Below, piece by piece: positions 9,570 to 18,044 of a DNA stretch of 64,000 nucleotides. Source of the stretch: Flavobacterium resistens (GTDB lineage Bacteria; Bacteroidota; Bacteroidia; Flavobacteriales; Flavobacteriaceae); assembly GCF_900182645.1 (NCBI RefSeq), contig NZ_FXTA01000003.1, positions 682,001 through 746,000 of the forward strand. The letters run 5' to 3'. The position numbers were made by a program, and so were the translations under genes. The notes beneath the pieces are model-generated. The model worked only from the letters and a program-made list of their open reading frames with translations. It was not told the origin of the DNA and searched no databases. Within the stretch, counting starts at the first letter, position 1. Every line of letters starts with the position of its first letter.

Positions 9570-10021
9570 TTTTTCTTGATTTCTGGATTAGCGTGTTTAT
9601 CGCTAACATCTTTTAATTCTTTATATTTATGAAAAATATCTTCTTTAAGTTTAGATGAAGATACGCCGTCTCCATAAGGAAAATAAAAGACCTTAATTCC
9701 TAAATCTCTTAAATAATCATACTTACCCACCCAATCATCACCAACTACAAAAGCATCTATATTTAAATTCTTAACTAATTCAGTATGATCAAGTGAACGT
9801 TGGGGTATAACAACGTCAGGATATTTCAGGGATTCCAAAATAGCCAATCGCTCTTCAAACGGGATAATGGGAGCTTTTTTATAAGAACAAACTAATTCAT
9901 CTGTACTTACACCAACAATTAAAGTCTTTCCTAATCCTCTAGCATATTTAATCATCTTCAAATGATTAGAATGAAACATGTCAAATGTTCCAGATGTGTA
10001 AATAATTTTTTCTTCTGACAT
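9566..10021 (-). CDS. TagD-like cytidylyltransferase with altered signature motifs
   Basis: 151 residues of the nucleotidyltransferase alpha/beta-phosphodiesterase superfamily. It resembles glycerol-3-phosphate cytidylyltransferase (TagD) along its length: IYTSGTFDMFHSNHLKMI, VGVSTDE, and FVVGDDWVGKYDYL, which parallels the GDDWEGKFDFL region of TagD. Two catalytic signatures differ. HxGH reads HSNH (residues ~17-20), and the RTEGISTT-type motif reads PYGDGVSSSK and lacks the arginine. The overall reaction expected is CTP plus an alcohol phosphate giving a CDP-alcohol and diphosphate. The changes may mean an altered substrate. It precedes and overlaps the SDR gene (ATGA) and supplies the likely donor for the TagB-like enzyme. 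Confidence 0.85.
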   Translation of the reverse strand: MSEEKIIYTSGTFDMFHSNHLKMIKYARGLGKTLIVGVSTDELVCSYKKAPIIPFEERLAILESLKYPDVVIPQRSLDHTELVKNLNIDAFVVGDDWVGKYDYLRDLGIKVFYFPYGDGVSSSKLKEDIFHKYKELKDVSDKHANPEIKKK

Positions 10022-10091
10022 TATATTGTTTTTTACTTTAAAAGATTTCTACTGAAATAAGCATTTCTTAATTAATTTAAATCACAAAAAC

Positions 10092-11087
10092 CTACGTCCC
10101 GAATTTAATTGGATTATTTTTCTTTAGTATCTTCAATATCTTTGAAAAAAAGACATTATACATTTTGCTTATTATAGGGATGCTTAGTACAAGTGAAATT
10201 AATATAGCTAATGCGATATATAATATTATTTCTACATAGACATTTTGATAAATTAATAATTCAGAAAACTTCTGAATTATTAAAATAAAAAAAGGATGAA
10301 ATAAGTAAATTACCAATGTATTTTTACCTATATATGTAATTTTAAGTTTTTTTTCAGGAATTAGATTTATCAAAGAAAAAATAAAAGCGCTAGCGATAAA
10401 AATCAAAATTAATCTTGTCAAAAGCCCCATTACTGGCGCTAACTCAAGTTTACCGTAGCTATCTGCCCCTTTTAATATTTCAGCCGGTACATTAAATCGA
10501 TCAAAAAAATACATTAGAATTAATGTAGCGCAAAAAAAAGACACAAAACCAATAAATCTTGGTAATGATTTAATCTTAGTTATAATTTCTTGCGAGCAAA
10601 AGTAACCAGCTAAAAAATAAGGAAAAAAAATTAAAGTTCTAGAAACAGATAAATATCGTGATACATCGCTAAAAAAACCAGCATATAAGCTTATTAAAAC
10701 TGAAATTAAAATTATGAAGCGAATATTGACAATTTTTTTTAAACTACTTTTCCAGAAAAACATACTTAACAAAAACCAATATGCATAAATCGGTTCAAAT
10801 ATGTTTATTTCCATTGTTCTCCATAAAAGAATTTGGAAAAAACTATTAAAAACAAAGTATGGAATCAAAAAATCAAAAAAAAGTCCCCCTTCTTGCTTTT
10901 CAATATTTTTTGAAAAATAACCCGCAATAAAAACAAACGCAGGCATATGAAAAGCATAAATGACTTTATAAACATCCAGAATAACTTTTTTATTCAAAAA
11001 AATTTCTAAGATATGCCCCAAAACTACAACAATAATAAGAAAAGCCTTAAAATTATCAAAGAATGCGTTTCGTTGTTTTTGTTCCAA
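10092..11087 (-). CDS. Membrane acyltransferase (Acyltransferase_3 family)
   Basis: 331 residues with about 10 hydrophobic helices. The N-terminus FFDNFKAFLIIVVVLGHILE, with its conserved histidine, and the following IYAFHMPAFVFIAGYFSK are hallmarks of the OatA/NodX/WecH-type acyltransferase_3 family. LVIYLFHPFFIL near residue 260 is the usual C-terminal counterpart. Family members O-acetylate or O-acylate sugars of peptidoglycan, O-antigen or exopolysaccharide from cytoplasmic acyl-CoA. It lies 70 bp upstream of the TagD-like gene on the same strand, so acylation of the locus glycan is the simplest role. The acyl group cannot be predicted. Confidence 0.88.
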   Translation of the reverse strand: MEQKQRNAFFDNFKAFLIIVVVLGHILEIFLNKKVILDVYKVIYAFHMPAFVFIAGYFSKNIEKQEGGLFFDFLIPYFVFNSFFQILLWRTMEINIFEPIYAYWFLLSMFFWKSSLKKIVNIRFIILISVLISLYAGFFSDVSRYLSVSRTLIFFPYFLAGYFCSQEIITKIKSLPRFIGFVSFFCATLILMYFFDRFNVPAEILKGADSYGKLELAPVMGLLTRLILIFIASAFIFSLINLIPEKKLKITYIGKNTLVIYLFHPFFILIIQKFSELLIYQNVYVEIILYIALAILISLVLSIPIISKMYNVFFSKILKILKKNNPIKFGT

Positions 11088-11225
11088 AGTGTTTAAATTG
11101 CTACACAGTTTAATAATAAATTCTAAATTTATTTTGACAAAAAACTGTAATAAAAGTATCTAATAATAGTTTTCCATTAATCAAAAAACATATGGTACTA
11201 TCATTAAATTTATCAAAAAATTATT

Positions 11226-12101
11226 TTATTGTTTTGCTAAATCTATTGCTAATTCAGGTTCATCCGTTACTAAAGCATTAAATTTATTATTCATTGCCCA
11301 TTTTATACTTTCGCTATCATTAAGTGTCCAAACACTAAGACTTATATTATTCAATCTGGCACTTTCTATCCAATCGTTATGATTTTTGAATACCGAAATA
11401 TTATAACAAGCACCTGTAATTTTATCCGACTTTAATTGTTCAGGAGAAACATCCCCATTTAAATATTGAAGATCAATCAAAGGATTTGCTTCTCGCATTA
11501 ACTTCAATATATAATAATCAAAAGACGAAATTGTAATTATGTTTTCTGCTTCCAGCTCTTTAATCAATTTATTTGTTTTTTCTACAAATACTTTTTTCCT
11601 CGCAGCCGGTAATTTATCAGTTTTTAATTCACAATACAGCAAAGTTGTACTTGTATTTGATTTTGTAGTCTTTACATAATCTCTCAAAGTAGGAAGTATT
11701 TCTCCATTAGACAACTTTAAAGTGGCTAATTCTGAATACTTAGATGTAGAGATTAACAAATTATTATAATAAGGATCATGACTAACAATTAAAGAATCAT
11801 CTGCTGAAATACATATATCAAATTCAGAACCTTTACATTTTAACCTAATTGCCTCTTTCAAAGAAGCAATTGAGTTGTGTGGCAATTTATTTTTTTTCCA
11901 TGCGCCACGATGTGCCACTACGATATTTTCTATTATAGGATCAACAATGACAATAGGATCATCATTTTCATCATTAGGTATCGTAGTATCTGGTTTCTCA
12001 ACATTCACAGGTTTCGAAGTAAAATTATTTACATCTTCTGTAGAACAGCCAGCGAAAAAAACAGCGAAAAACAATGCAATAAAAAGTAATTTTCTCTCCA
12101 T
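11226..12101 (-). CDS. Glycerophosphodiester phosphodiesterase lipoprotein
   Basis: 291 residues when started at the ATG at 12101. An upstream in-frame start would add 14 residues and spoil the signal peptide. The N-terminus MERKLLFIALFFAVFFAGCS carries a lipobox, so this is a predicted lipoprotein. A Pro/Asp-rich linker follows. The GDPD TIM barrel starts with VVAHRGAWKK (catalytic H-R), then GSEFDICIS (metal-binding E-x-D) and IVSHDPYY (second histidine), and ends near VWTLNDSESIKWAMNN and ALVTDEPE. These enzymes hydrolyse glycerophosphodiesters; some relatives cut glycerol-phosphate polymers. Location in a locus with CDP-polyol genes suggests it acts on the polymer or on membrane-derived glycerophosphodiesters. 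All key residues appear intact. Confidence 0.88.
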   Translation of the reverse strand: MERKLLFIALFFAVFFAGCSTEDVNNFTSKPVNVEKPDTTIPNDENDDPIVIVDPIIENIVVAHRGAWKKNKLPHNSIASLKEAIRLKCKGSEFDICISADDSLIVSHDPYYNNLLISTSKYSELATLKLSNGEILPTLRDYVKTTKSNTSTTLLYCELKTDKLPAARKKVFVEKTNKLIKELEAENIITISSFDYYILKLMREANPLIDLQYLNGDVSPEQLKSDKITGACYNISVFKNHNDWIESARLNNISLSVWTLNDSESIKWAMNNKFNALVTDEPELAIDLAKQ

Positions 12102-12171
12102 ATTGTAATTAAATTTTAGAATCAAATCTATAACTAACTGCAATGATAATTTTAAAATCCAAATTGCCCAA

Positions 12172-12189
12172 AAAAAAGAGCTCTTTTTT
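12172..12189. repeat. 18-bp perfect palindrome between two locus genes
   Basis: A-tract/GAGCTC/T-tract perfect palindrome in the 162-bp gap between the cytidylyltransferase-like and GDPD genes. With no loop it would make a poor hairpin, but its T-run could weaken transcription in either direction. No other feature is seen in this gap. Confidence 0.4.
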
Positions 12190-12263
12190 CAAAGTATTTT
12201 CAAAAAAAATACAACATTACAAAACCATCACTCTTTATTGATATATTATTCTTACTATAAATG

Positions 12264-12689
12264 TTAAATTACCTTAAGAGCTTCTTTTTCTGCAACAACC
12301 TTTCTTAATCCGCTACTCGAAAAACGATGGTCTCTTTTGTTAAAATACAATTCAATTCCTTTCTCTTCGCAATAAGCCCTTCCTGTAAAGTTTTTATCTT
12401 TATATTCATCACCTAAAATACGTACATCAATTTTAAATGAGCGTAAAATATCTTCTAAATCTTGTTCTGTAGCATAAGGAACAATTTCATCTACAAATTT
12501 ACATCCTTTTAACTGTATATAACGCTCAACCACTGTTTGTGTTGGTTTATTTTTTTCTGGGCGGTCCAAAGTAGGATCGGTTTGTAGAGCACAAATTAAA
12601 TAATCACATTGTCTCTTTGCCTCTTCTAACATTGTAATATGACCTGCATGCAATAAATCAAATGCACTGAATGTAATTCCTATTTTCAT
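12264..12689 (-). CDS. Cytidylyltransferase-like nucleotidyltransferase
   Basis: 141 residues of the same superfamily as TagD and the RfaE C-terminal domain. MKIGITFSAFDLLHAGHITM holds an intact HxGH motif (residues 14-17), followed by DYLICALQTDPT, DVRILGDEYKDK and the C-terminal RDHRFSSSGLRK, which matches the position of the RTEGISTT nucleotide-binding segment. It is expected to transfer a CMP or AMP group to a phosphorylated small molecule. It appears to be the first gene of the polysaccharide operon. The protein is clearly distinct from the TagD-like gene at 9566, so the locus encodes two different nucleotidyltransferases; they may make two donors. Confidence 0.83.
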   Translation of the reverse strand: MKIGITFSAFDLLHAGHITMLEEAKRQCDYLICALQTDPTLDRPEKNKPTQTVVERYIQLKGCKFVDEIVPYATEQDLEDILRSFKIDVRILGDEYKDKNFTGRAYCEEKGIELYFNKRDHRFSSSGLRKVVAEKEALKVI

Positions 12690-12795
12690 AACCGTTTCTT
12701 TACTTATTTTTTACAATTAATTAATATTTGCTTTCAACACACGGCTTCGCCCTTCCAACTCCCAAATTTTGAAAGCAGAAAATTCACATTGACGG

Positions 12796-12803
12796 CAAAT
12801 ATA
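12796..12803 (-). promoter_or_regulatory. Candidate -7 box for the polysaccharide operon
   Basis: The minus strand reads TATATTTG, a full match to the Bacteroidota -7 consensus TAnnTTTG, about 107 bp upstream of the start at 12689. A TTG that could be the -33 element lies at 12829-12831, but its 25-base spacing is longer than usual. The -7 box is therefore the only part called. Confidence 0.4.
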
Positions 12804-13108
12804 TTGACAAATTTTAAGTTTTTTTTATCAAATAATACTTTAACAAACATACTAAAACTGCTGTTTTTAAACACAAAATGCTAAAAATCAACAATATAAA
12901 TAACACATACGTAAGAATACCCCTCTAATATTTTTGCAAAAGTACACTTCTAAAATGAATACTGAAAGCAGGAAAGAAAGAATTGTCTTAATTTAATATC
13001 TTTCAATCTTTATAGTATGGTAACAGATAACCGTTTAGTTTTTAAAAAATTGCATCGGATATGAAATTATTGCATAAATTTTTCCTCATTTTTTAACCGA
13101 TTAAAATT

Positions 13109-13116
13109 TACTTTTG
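13109..13116 (+). promoter_or_regulatory. Candidate -7 box for the gene at 13145
   Basis: TACTTTTG matches TAnnTTTG and lies 28 bp before the ATG at 13145. No well-placed TTG -33 element was seen. The in-frame TTG at 13130 would leave almost no leader, which favours the ATG. Confidence 0.4.
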
Positions 13117-13144
13117 TCTATTTATTTGATTGAAAAATATTTAC

Positions 13145-14110
13145 ATGAAAAAACTAAGTTTCTATTTTTTTTTAATTTATTGCTCGGTAAATTCTCAGGT
13201 TGTCGGCTGTAACGATTTATACGCAAAAAATTATGACAAAACTGCTATCGAAAATAATGGAAGTTGTCAATATGAAAATTTTAAAATAAGACCAAAATAT
13301 TCAATCCGGCTAAATGACTCAATAAAGGAAACATCTGGACTAATATCTTTTGAAAATCTATTATGGACGCACAATGATGATCACGATAAAATTATTTATG
13401 GATTAGATACTTTAGGAAAAATCAAAAAAAAAGTTATTCTGAATAAAGCCATTAACAACGACTGGGAAGAAATTTCACAAGACAGTTCTTCTGTCTATAT
13501 TGGCGATTTTGGAAATAATTATTCAGGAAACAGAAACGATTTGCGTATTCTAAAAATCAACAAAAAAGATTTTTTCGAAGAAAATCCAACTATAGAAACA
13601 ATCTCTTTCAAATATGCTGATCAAACCGATTTTTCTCCAAAGAAACAAAACGCGACCGATTTTGACTGCGAAGCTTTTATAGTTTCAAAAGACAGTATTT
13701 ATTTGTTTACCAAACAATGGAAATCGTCTAAAACCAGTATTTATGTTTTACCCAATCAACCTGGAAATTACATTGCTCAATTAAAACAAACACTTGACAC
13801 CAAAGGTTTGGTCACCGGAGCAACCTATTTAGAGTCCAAAAAATTGATTACGCTTTGCGGCTATTCGAAGCTCGGAAAACCATTTCTATATTTATTATAC
13901 GGTTTTAAAAACAATGATTTTCTTTCAGGAAACAAACGTCGAATTGACCTTCAGCTTTCTTTTCATCAAATCGAAGGAATTACAACCATAGACGGACTTC
14001 ATTATTATCTAACAAATGAAACGCTGATTCGGAAACCAATCATAAATGTTCCCGCACAAATTCATTATTTAGATTTGAGTCCGATTTTAAATCAATATAT
14101 TAATCCGTAG
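13145..14110 (+). CDS. Secreted protein of unknown function
   Basis: 321 residues from the ATG at 13145; an in-frame TTG 15 bp upstream is possible but would spoil the signal peptide MKKLSFYFFLIYCSVNSQ. The mature N-terminus holds one GCNDLYAKNYD...GSCQY unit, a short cysteine-bracketed motif that recurs in secreted Bacteroidota proteins. The rest alternates short beta-strand-like segments (WTHNDDHDKIIYGLD, SVYIGDFGNNYSG, FDCEAFIVSKDSIYLFTK, IEGITTIDGLHYYLTNE) and suggests a beta-propeller. No catalytic motif was recognised. It converges on the DUF4386 gene, overlapping its end by 11 bp. Confidence 0.8.
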   Translation: MKKLSFYFFLIYCSVNSQVVGCNDLYAKNYDKTAIENNGSCQYENFKIRPKYSIRLNDSIKETSGLISFENLLWTHNDDHDKIIYGLDTLGKIKKKVILNKAINNDWEEISQDSSSVYIGDFGNNYSGNRNDLRILKINKKDFFEENPTIETISFKYADQTDFSPKKQNATDFDCEAFIVSKDSIYLFTKQWKSSKTSIYVLPNQPGNYIAQLKQTLDTKGLVTGATYLESKKLITLCGYSKLGKPFLYLLYGFKNNDFLSGNKRRIDLQLSFHQIEGITTIDGLHYYLTNETLIRKPIINVPAQIHYLDLSPILNQYINP

Positions 14111-14789
14111 AAATAATATTGTTTTTCGTTCCCATTATTAAAAGCCATAAACACGTTCCGATTTCGCCAAGAGTTGCCGGAAGTCTTACATAAGAAGAGA
14201 TTCCTAGTTCGGAATAATTCGAAAACAATGCATTTCCAAAGAAGTTTATTAAATAACTCAAGCAACCAAGCATTAATAATATCCCCAAAAATTTCGGAAT
14301 TATTCCTGATTTAAAAATTAAATATCCCAACGGAAATAACCAAAGTCCCCAAAATATCTGAACGATTAAATTTCCGTAATCATATTGATTCAGATAAAAC
14401 ATTACAAGATCTTTTTCGGGTCTCTCTGAACTAATTATAGAAAGTACTGCAAATTTATTCTGCATGTTTATAAAAGAAATTGGTACGCTTACAACAGCCA
14501 AGACGACCATGTATATTGCATATATTTTATGGACTGATTTGAATAATTTGTACAAAACCAAAGGCAGAAATAAAAAGAATGTATAACAAATTAAACCACT
14601 TACAATACCAAGTCTGAAAAGAAATTCAGCATTAACAATATTAGCAAAAGTTTTAGCAGCATCGTTCCAGACTATTAATTTTGAAGGAACATATCCTAAA
14701 CTAAAAATTCCGGTTATTACGACAACTAAATATAACAAACCGGCGATTCTTCCTGTATTTCTAAAGGACAGTTTTGATTCTTGATTCAT
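14100..14789 (-). CDS. DUF4386-type membrane protein
   Basis: 229 residues with six likely transmembrane helices. The N-terminal pattern RNTGRIAGLLYLVVVITGIFS and the following FRLGIVSGLICYTFFLFLPL resemble the DUF4386 family, small integral membrane proteins of unknown function. The next gene upstream (14808-15239) is also a small membrane protein on the same strand, 18 bp away, so the two are probably cotranscribed. Its 3' end overlaps the convergent secreted-protein gene by 11 bp. No function is proposed. Confidence 0.75.
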   Translation of the reverse strand: MNQESKLSFRNTGRIAGLLYLVVVITGIFSLGYVPSKLIVWNDAAKTFANIVNAEFLFRLGIVSGLICYTFFLFLPLVLYKLFKSVHKIYAIYMVVLAVVSVPISFINMQNKFAVLSIISSERPEKDLVMFYLNQYDYGNLIVQIFWGLWLFPLGYLIFKSGIIPKFLGILLMLGCLSYLINFFGNALFSNYSELGISSYVRLPATLGEIGTCLWLLIMGTKNNIISTD

Positions 14790-14807
14790 ACTATTATCTT
14801 TTAAAAT

Positions 14808-15239
14808 TTAAACTAGCTTAGGCCATTTAAGTGCAGTCCAAAATATTATAACTGTAAGGATACTTTCTATTATTGCGAAAAAAACGTAGAAACTCCACCA
14901 AGCTCCAGTTGTCGTAAAGGCTATTAACAGCATTATGGCGGTATAAATAATTCCGAAAATAATATTTAGCAAACGGTTTATTTTTGGCTTTAAAACAACC
15001 GATGCAAAAATCATTAATGCCGGAATTGTCATTAAAATTGCACCAAGAAATAATTTTACTGGAGAATCAAGCAATGTATCTCCGCTTATAAAATCTTCAA
15101 CTTTCTTTGGAACATATAGCGAGAAATAATCTCCGTAGACATAACAAAACATTACGGAAGTCCACAATGCTGCAAGTTTGATTTTTGTATTTATTTTAAA
15201 ATCTTCAAAACGATTGGTATTTACTTCTTTCTCACTCAT
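14808..15239 (-). CDS. Small four-helix membrane protein (DUF6326-like)
   Basis: 143 residues. A hydrophilic N-terminus (residues 1-20) is followed by four transmembrane helices. It begins MSEKEVNTNRFEDFKINTKI and includes ALWTSVMFCYVYGDYFSLYV, a pattern I associate with the family labelled DUF6326; I could not verify this. Cotranscribed with the DUF4386-type gene. Function unknown. Confidence 0.7.
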   Translation of the reverse strand: MSEKEVNTNRFEDFKINTKIKLAALWTSVMFCYVYGDYFSLYVPKKVEDFISGDTLLDSPVKLFLGAILMTIPALMIFASVVLKPKINRLLNIIFGIIYTAIMLLIAFTTTGAWWSFYVFFAIIESILTVIIFWTALKWPKLV

Positions 15240-15394
15240 ATTTAAGGAATTAAATTTTAAATATGTCGGATATAATCTTAAAATGTTACAAGCTGTTTTT
15301 ATTCTAAAAGATAAAACTTAAAAGCTTTTTTCTAATTTTCATTTCTCTAAAACTTAAATAAGATTAACAATTCGCAAATCGTAAGATAAAAGTT

Positions 15395-15402
15395 TACTTT
15401 TG
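15395..15402 (+). promoter_or_regulatory. Candidate -7 box for the ABC-F gene
   Basis: TACTTTTG, a full TAnnTTTG match, 60 bp before the GTG start at 15463. No TTG at the standard upstream distance was found. Confidence 0.4.
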
Positions 15403-15462
15403 CAAAAAGTTATGTTTTTCAAAACACTCATAACTCATAATTTATAACTTACAATATACAAA

Positions 15463-17325
15463 GTGAATTACTTATCTGTAGAAAATATATCGAAGTCATT
15501 TGGCGAAAGAGTCCTTTTTGACAACATTTCATTTGGAATCAACAAAGATCAAAAAATCGCTTTTATTGCCAAAAATGGTTCTGGTAAAACTACCATTATG
15601 AGCATAATTAATGGCTTAGACGAACCTGACACAGGACAAGTTGTTTTAAGGAAAGGAATCAGAATGGCATTTCTTTCGCAGGACAACAATCTGCAGGATG
15701 AACTTACGATTGAAGAAAGCATTTTTGCATCTGACAATGAAACGCTGAAAATAATTGAAGCTTATGAAAAAGCATTAGAAAATCCAGCCGACGAAGAAGC
15801 TTATCAAAAGGCTTTTGACGGAATGGATCAGCATAATGCCTGGGATTTTGAAACGCAGTACAAACAAATTCTATTCAAATTAAAACTGGAAGATTTTAAA
15901 CTTAAAGTAAAAAATCTTTCTGGAGGACAAAAAAAGCGTCTTTCATTGGCCATAATCTTAATTAATCGTCCAGATTTATTGATTTTGGATGAGCCAACTA
16001 ACCATTTAGATTTAGAGATGATCGAATGGCTTGAAAGTTATTTTGCCAAAGAAAATATCACCTTGTTTATGGTAACTCACGACCGTTTCTTTTTAGAGCG
16101 TGTTTGTAATGAAATTATCGAATTAGACAACGGAAAACTATATCAATACAAAGGAAATTATTCTTATTACTTAGAGAAAAAAGAAGAACGAATCACTTCT
16201 GAAAACTCAAGCATTGACAAAGCTAAAAACCTGTTTGTAAAAGAATTAGAATGGATGCGCCGCCAACCTAAAGCGAGAACAACCAAATCTAAATCGCGTC
16301 AGGACGACTTTTATGTAATTAAAGAAAAAGCACAAAGCCGACGTAAAGAAAACAAAGTTGAGCTTGAAATCAATATGGAAAGAATGGGAAGTAAAATTAT
16401 TGAGCTTCATAAACTTTCTAAAAAATTCAAGGATAAAGTTATTCTCGATCATTTTAGTTTTGATTTTCAGCGTGGCGAAAGAATCGGAATTATTGGTAAA
16501 AACGGAACTGGAAAATCTACTTTCTTGAATCTGCTTACAGGAACAATTCCACCAGACAGCGGCCGAGTTGTAAAAGGAGATACAATCAAAATTGGTTATT
16601 ATACACAGTCTGGAATCAATCCAAAACCTGGACAGCGTGTTATTGATATAATTAAGGAATATGGTGAATATATTCCGCTGGCGAAAGGAAAAATTATTTC
16701 GGCTTCACAATTATTGGAACGTTTTCTTTTTGATGCAAAAAAACAATACGATTATGTTGAGAAATTAAGTGGTGGAGAATTAAAACGTTTGTATTTATGT
16801 ACGGTTTTAATTCAGAATCCTAACTTTTTGATTCTCGATGAGCCAACAAACGATTTAGATATTGTAACGCTTAACGTTTTAGAAAGTTTTCTTTTAGATT
16901 ATCCAGGATGTTTATTGGTTGTTTCGCACGACCGATACTTTATGGATAAAATTGTCGATCACTTATTTGTTTTTAGAGGACAAGGCGAAATCGAGAATTT
17001 CCCAGGAAACTATTCTGATTTCAGAGCTTATGAAGACAGTGCTGATGTCGCTCAAAAAGAAGAAAACAAAGCCGAAAAGAAAGACTGGAAACAAAACAAT
17101 CCAACTGGAAATTTAAGCTTTAACGAACAAAAAGAATATCAAAAAATCGAAAGAGAGATTAAAGATTTAGAAATCGAAAAAACTAAAATCGAACAATTAT
17201 TCTCTGACGGAAAAGTTGCTGATGCCGATATTGAGAAAAAAGCAAATGAATTACAAAACATCATAAATAAAATCGACGCAAAAGAAGAACGCTGGTTTGA
17301 GCTTTCTGCTAAGATAGAAGGATAG
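15463..17325 (+). CDS. uup: ABC-F family ATPase, Uup-like
   Basis: 620 residues with two ABC domains and no membrane segments. Domain 1 has Walker A AKNGSGKTT (~35-45), signature LSGGQKKR (~150) and Walker B LLILDEPTNHLD. The inter-domain linker contains ELEWMRRQPKARTTKSKSR, highly characteristic of the Uup branch. Domain 2 has GKNGTGKST, LSGGELKR and FLILDEPTNDLD. The last 70 residues (SFNEQKEYQKIEREIKDLE onward) form the Uup-type C-terminal coiled coil. ABC-F proteins bind the ribosomal E site; Uup is linked to DNA transposon excision and ribosome function. The start is GTG at 15463, giving MNYLSVENISK with no better alternative. Confidence 0.9.
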   Translation: MNYLSVENISKSFGERVLFDNISFGINKDQKIAFIAKNGSGKTTIMSIINGLDEPDTGQVVLRKGIRMAFLSQDNNLQDELTIEESIFASDNETLKIIEAYEKALENPADEEAYQKAFDGMDQHNAWDFETQYKQILFKLKLEDFKLKVKNLSGGQKKRLSLAIILINRPDLLILDEPTNHLDLEMIEWLESYFAKENITLFMVTHDRFFLERVCNEIIELDNGKLYQYKGNYSYYLEKKEERITSENSSIDKAKNLFVKELEWMRRQPKARTTKSKSRQDDFYVIKEKAQSRRKENKVELEINMERMGSKIIELHKLSKKFKDKVILDHFSFDFQRGERIGIIGKNGTGKSTFLNLLTGTIPPDSGRVVKGDTIKIGYYTQSGINPKPGQRVIDIIKEYGEYIPLAKGKIISASQLLERFLFDAKKQYDYVEKLSGGELKRLYLCTVLIQNPNFLILDEPTNDLDIVTLNVLESFLLDYPGCLLVVSHDRYFMDKIVDHLFVFRGQGEIENFPGNYSDFRAYEDSADVAQKEENKAEKKDWKQNNPTGNLSFNEQKEYQKIEREIKDLEIEKTKIEQLFSDGKVADADIEKKANELQNIINKIDAKEERWFELSAKIEG

Positions 17326-17415
17326 TTTTTTGTCTCAAGTATAAGATTTCAGAAAACCGAAACCTTATACTTGAAACTATTTCCCTTATATTTACGACAA
17401 AATTTAAATACCACA

Positions 17416-17883
17416 ATGAAACATTTTTTATCTGCATTATTTGCTCTTACACTTTTTATTTCTTGCACAAGTTCTGATAAAAATTTGAATACACCTCCAA
17501 AGGATTATTCAGCAGAAAATGATAAAGAAATTATTGATTATTTAGCCAAAAATAATTTAACAGCTCAAAAAACAGCATCAGGTTTGTATTACATCATTAC
17601 TGAGCCTGGAACTGGAAAACAGCCAACTGCAACATCTTCGGTAACAGTTGCGTATAAAGGATATTTAACTAACAAAAAGACATTTGACGAAAGTGTTAAC
17701 GGGGCTACTTTTCCTTTAAACAGAGTTATTGCCGGATGGACAGAAGGAATTCCGTTATTCAAAGAAGGCGGAAGTGGCGTACTTTTGATTCCGGCACATT
17801 TAGCATACGGCGATAACAACGTTAGCACGATACCAGCTGGATCAGTTTTAATTTTTGATGTAAAATTAATTTCTGTGAATTAG
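17416..17883 (+). CDS. FKBP-type peptidyl-prolyl isomerase lipoprotein
   Basis: 155 residues from the ATG at 17416, which gives MKHFLSALFALTLFISC with a lipobox; an earlier in-frame start would add 15 residues and bury it. The FKBP domain spans residues ~60-155: TVAYKGYLTNKKTFDES, FPLNRVIAGWTEGIPLFKEGG, LLIPAHLAYGD, IPAGSVLIFDVKLISV, with the usual W and Y of the active-site pocket. It is expected to act as a folding catalyst outside the cytoplasm, anchored by a lipid. Followed by a strong hairpin terminator. Confidence 0.92.
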   Translation: MKHFLSALFALTLFISCTSSDKNLNTPPKDYSAENDKEIIDYLAKNNLTAQKTASGLYYIITEPGTGKQPTATSSVTVAYKGYLTNKKTFDESVNGATFPLNRVIAGWTEGIPLFKEGGSGVLLIPAHLAYGDNNVSTIPAGSVLIFDVKLISVN

Positions 17884-17956
17884 CATCTTTAAAAATCATT
17901 CATAATTCTATAACAAGAAGACTACAGCATAAAATGTTGTGTTTTTTTATCATACA

Positions 17957-17987
17957 AAAGCCTAATCTATTTTTAGATTGGGCTTTT
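17957..17987 (+). terminator. Intrinsic terminator after the FKBP gene
   Basis: Thirteen-base arms, AAAGCCTAATCTA and TAGATTGGGCTTT, with one G-T wobble pair and a short T-rich loop, followed by more T residues. It ends transcription before the methyltransferase at 18045. Confidence 0.8.
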
Positions 17988-18044
17988 TCATTAATTTATT
18001 TCAATTTCTGATTCGTATCTTCGCACTTTCTTTCAAATTCTAGT

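Larger units (their letters stand above)
12690..13144. other. 455-bp intergenic region between divergent units
   Basis: No coding sequence is supported here. It separates the minus-strand polysaccharide operon from a plus-strand secreted protein and is very AT-rich. It holds a minus-strand TATATTTG box (12796-12803) and plus-strand boxes TATTTTTG (12929-12936) and TACTTTTG (13109-13116). No strong hairpin was seen. About 100 bases of leader would precede the first operon gene if the 12796 box is used. Confidence 0.6.

Noticed and set aside
13130..13144. A TTG start for the secreted protein.
   Set aside because: The ATG at 13145 gives a typical signal peptide, and the TTG is too close to the candidate -7 box.
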